NCBI GenBank assembly: GCA_905221605.1
Contig: CAJNDS010000001.1
Span: 672,525 to 710,024 of the forward strand
DNA: 37,500 nt
Source of the DNA: Symbiodinium natans
Lineage: Eukaryota; Sar; Dinophyceae; Suessiales; Symbiodiniaceae
Reading direction: 5' to 3'
The notes beneath the pieces are model-generated. The model saw nothing but the letters and a program-made list of their open reading frames with translations. It ran no database searches and had not been told where the DNA came from. Position numbers and translations under genes: made by a program. Positions 36,178 through 37,500 of this stretch are shown one piece after another (the stretch's first letter is position 1; each line of letters opens with the position of its first letter).

Positions 36178-36236
36178 GCCACATCCCGCTGTCCTCGCCG
36201 CGGACATGCAGCGTCTCCCAGATTTTCTCATCGGAC
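36178..36236 (-). CDS. Putative exon, strong coding signal
   Basis: 19 codons, SDEKIWETLHVRGEDSGMW, CGCCCAG acceptor, TGGC|GTCTGA donor (frame continues RLMN). Confidence 0.68.
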
Positions 36237-36329
36237 CTGGGCGTGCCAGAGCTGGTACCCCTTAACCCTAAGCGCTTTGGGGTCGTAAACCCAACCCCTC
36301 AAGCCTAAAGCGCTGACCCCTAAGAACCC

Positions 36330-36570
36330 TGAACCATGAACCCCTAAACCCTCAACCCTCAACCCTAAACCCTCAACCCTCCTCAACCCTCAACCCTCAA
36401 CCCTCCTCAACCCTCAACCCTCAACCCTCAACCCTAAACCCTCAACCCTCAACCCTCAACCCTCAAACCCTCAACCCTCAACCCTCAACCCTCAACCCTA
36501 AACCCTCAACCCTAAACCCTAAACCCTAAACCCTAAACCCTAAACCCTAAACCCTAAACCCTAAACCCCA
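36330..36570 (-). repeat. CCCTCAA then CCCTAAA array
   Basis: About 20 CCCTCAA units with a few CCCTCCTCAA, followed by about ten perfect CCCTAAA. Confidence 0.96.
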
Positions 36571-36572
36571 AC

Positions 36573-36662
36573 CCAAGAGCTGCAGCCTCGCGGCAGGGCG
36601 GCCTCAGGGTCCCGCACGCACTCGATGTCATAGTTGGCCAAGGAGCGGGAGAACTCCTTCAC
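36573..36662 (-). CDS. Putative exon, strong coding signal
   Basis: 30 codons, VKEFSRSLANYDIECVRDPE then AALPRGCSSW, CCCCAAG acceptor, TGG|GTTGGG donor. Confidence 0.7.
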
Positions 36663-36664
36663 CT

Positions 36665-36800
36665 TGGGGTTTAGGGTTTAGGGTTTCGGGTTTAGGGTTT
36701 AGGGTTTAGGGTTTAGGGTTTAGGGTTTAGGGTTTAGGGTTTAGGGTTTAGGGTTTAGGGTTTAGGGTTTAGGGTTTAGGGTTTAGGGTGTAGGGTTCCC
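36665..36800 (+). repeat. TTTAGGG array, about 18 units
   Basis: Nearly perfect. Fills most of the intron between 36662 and 36883. Confidence 0.97.
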
Positions 36801-36882
36801 CGAACCCTGAACCTCGCAACCCCTCAAACCAAAATCCTGAGCCCTGCACCAACACCTCCTGCAAAGGCCGAGGTACCTACAC

Positions 36883-36969
36883 ACAAATGCTTGGAGGTTC
36901 GTGGGTCGCTACATCGTGTAGGATGACTATAGGTCCAGCGACGAAATTAACTTCTTGTTCGGTGTCCTT
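36883..36969 (-). CDS. Putative exon, strong coding signal
   Basis: 29 codons, KDTEQEVNFVAGPIVILHDV then ATHEPPSIC, GCGCAG acceptor, TGT|GTGTAG donor, phase 0 both ends, matching 36573-36662. Confidence 0.7.
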
Positions 36970-37041
36970 CTGCGCGTACTTTGCCCGTAACTACCCAACT
37001 GCCCCTAAACCCTAAACCCCTAAACCCCTAAACCCCTCAAC

Positions 37042-37100
37042 CCCAGAAGTGCCTTCAGGTCGTTCTTCGAGGCAAGGACGACCCTCCGACGCTGAGGCAT
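37042..37100 (-). CDS. Putative exon, possible gene start
   Basis: GGGGCCGCCATGCC is a good start context. Reads MPQRRRVVLASKNDLKALL, ending CTGGG|GTTGAG. Alternatively an internal exon after GCCTCAG at 37094. The basic N terminus could be a targeting signal. Confidence 0.5.
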
Positions 37101-37359
37101 GGCGGCCCCGCGAGTAGCGAGCAAGGTGCAAACTTAGGGTTGTTTAGGGGTTTTAGGTGCTGTTTAGAGTTGTTAGGGGTTTTTGGGTGGTTTTAGGCGC
37201 TTTGGGTTCTTAGGGTTTTTTTAGGGGTTTTGAGTGTTTTAGGGTTTCGGGCATTTTAGGGCTTCAGGGTTTCAGGGTTCTTGGCTTTTGGGTTGCCGGG
37301 ATTTTAGGGTACTAGGGTTTTAGGGTTTAGGGCCAAGGACACTCCGAGGCTTGCAAGGC

Positions 37360-37490
37360 ATCTGTTTAGGGTTTAGGGTTTAGGGTTCAGGGTTTAGGGT
37401 TTAGGGTTTAGGGTTTAGGGTTTAGGGTTTAGGGTTTAGGGTTTAGGGTTTAGGGTTTAGGGTTTAGGGTTTAGGGTTTAGGGTTTAGCA
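37360..37490 (+). repeat. TTTAGGG array, about 18 units
   Basis: Ends before the window edge with TTTAGCACC, so it is not a chromosome end. Confidence 0.97.
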
Positions 37491-37500
37491 CCTCATGTTC

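Overview
This looks like nuclear DNA from a eukaryote with TTTAGGG-type telomere repeats, most likely a dinoflagellate or close alveolate relative. Three features support this. Heptamer TTTAGGG/CCCTAAA tracts occur about every 100-300 bp across all 37.5 kb. The gaps between them carry very short exons (about 20-170 nt) that nearly all read on the minus strand. Many introns seem to use GC or GA as well as GT donors, a known dinoflagellate habit. No bacterial-type gene, rRNA or tRNA was seen. The species cannot be told from this window.

The open frames of the heptamer arrays are spurious. An array of three or more units has a stop in all six frames, so real coding lies in the unique islands. 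About 85 islands read on the minus strand as plausible exons with splice-like borders. Several runs join with matching codon phase, which is the best internal evidence that they are genes.

Layout on the minus strand, read from high to low coordinates. (1) 37.1-32.9 kb: an unrecognised gene, possibly starting at the ATG at 37098-37100. (2) 32.74 to about 26 kb: a gene starting with a signal-peptide-like N terminus at 32741; exons from 31720 to 30548 join in phase, and one of its introns is entirely a MITE. (3) 25.75 kb down to about 12 kb: many further exons of unrecognised protein(s), with in-phase runs at 22147-20699 and 14281-14030. (4) 11.07 to about 7.7 kb: the C-terminal part of an AMP deaminase-like enzyme, the one confident homology here (STDDPL and TKEPLLEEY motifs). 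(5) 7.6-0.15 kb: more minus-strand exons, including one resembling a mitochondrial carrier repeat.

Mobile DNA: a young miniature LTR element (TRIM-like) at 4330-5565 with an ORF on the plus strand; at least two MITE families (A, with 8-bp target duplications, and B, whose 31.3-kb copy is an intron); a 1.37-kb heptamer-free insertion between 12-bp direct repeats at 15.9-17.3 kb. One MITE A copy is split by a telomere-like array, so the heptamer tracts seem to be acquired as well as inherited. Simple-sequence tracts (GTA/AAC, ATGATA, poly-G, TTTGGGG) fill several other introns.

Exon borders, frames and strand were assigned by eye. Without transcript data any single exon may be wrong. The phase-matched runs and the AMP deaminase exons are the safest.
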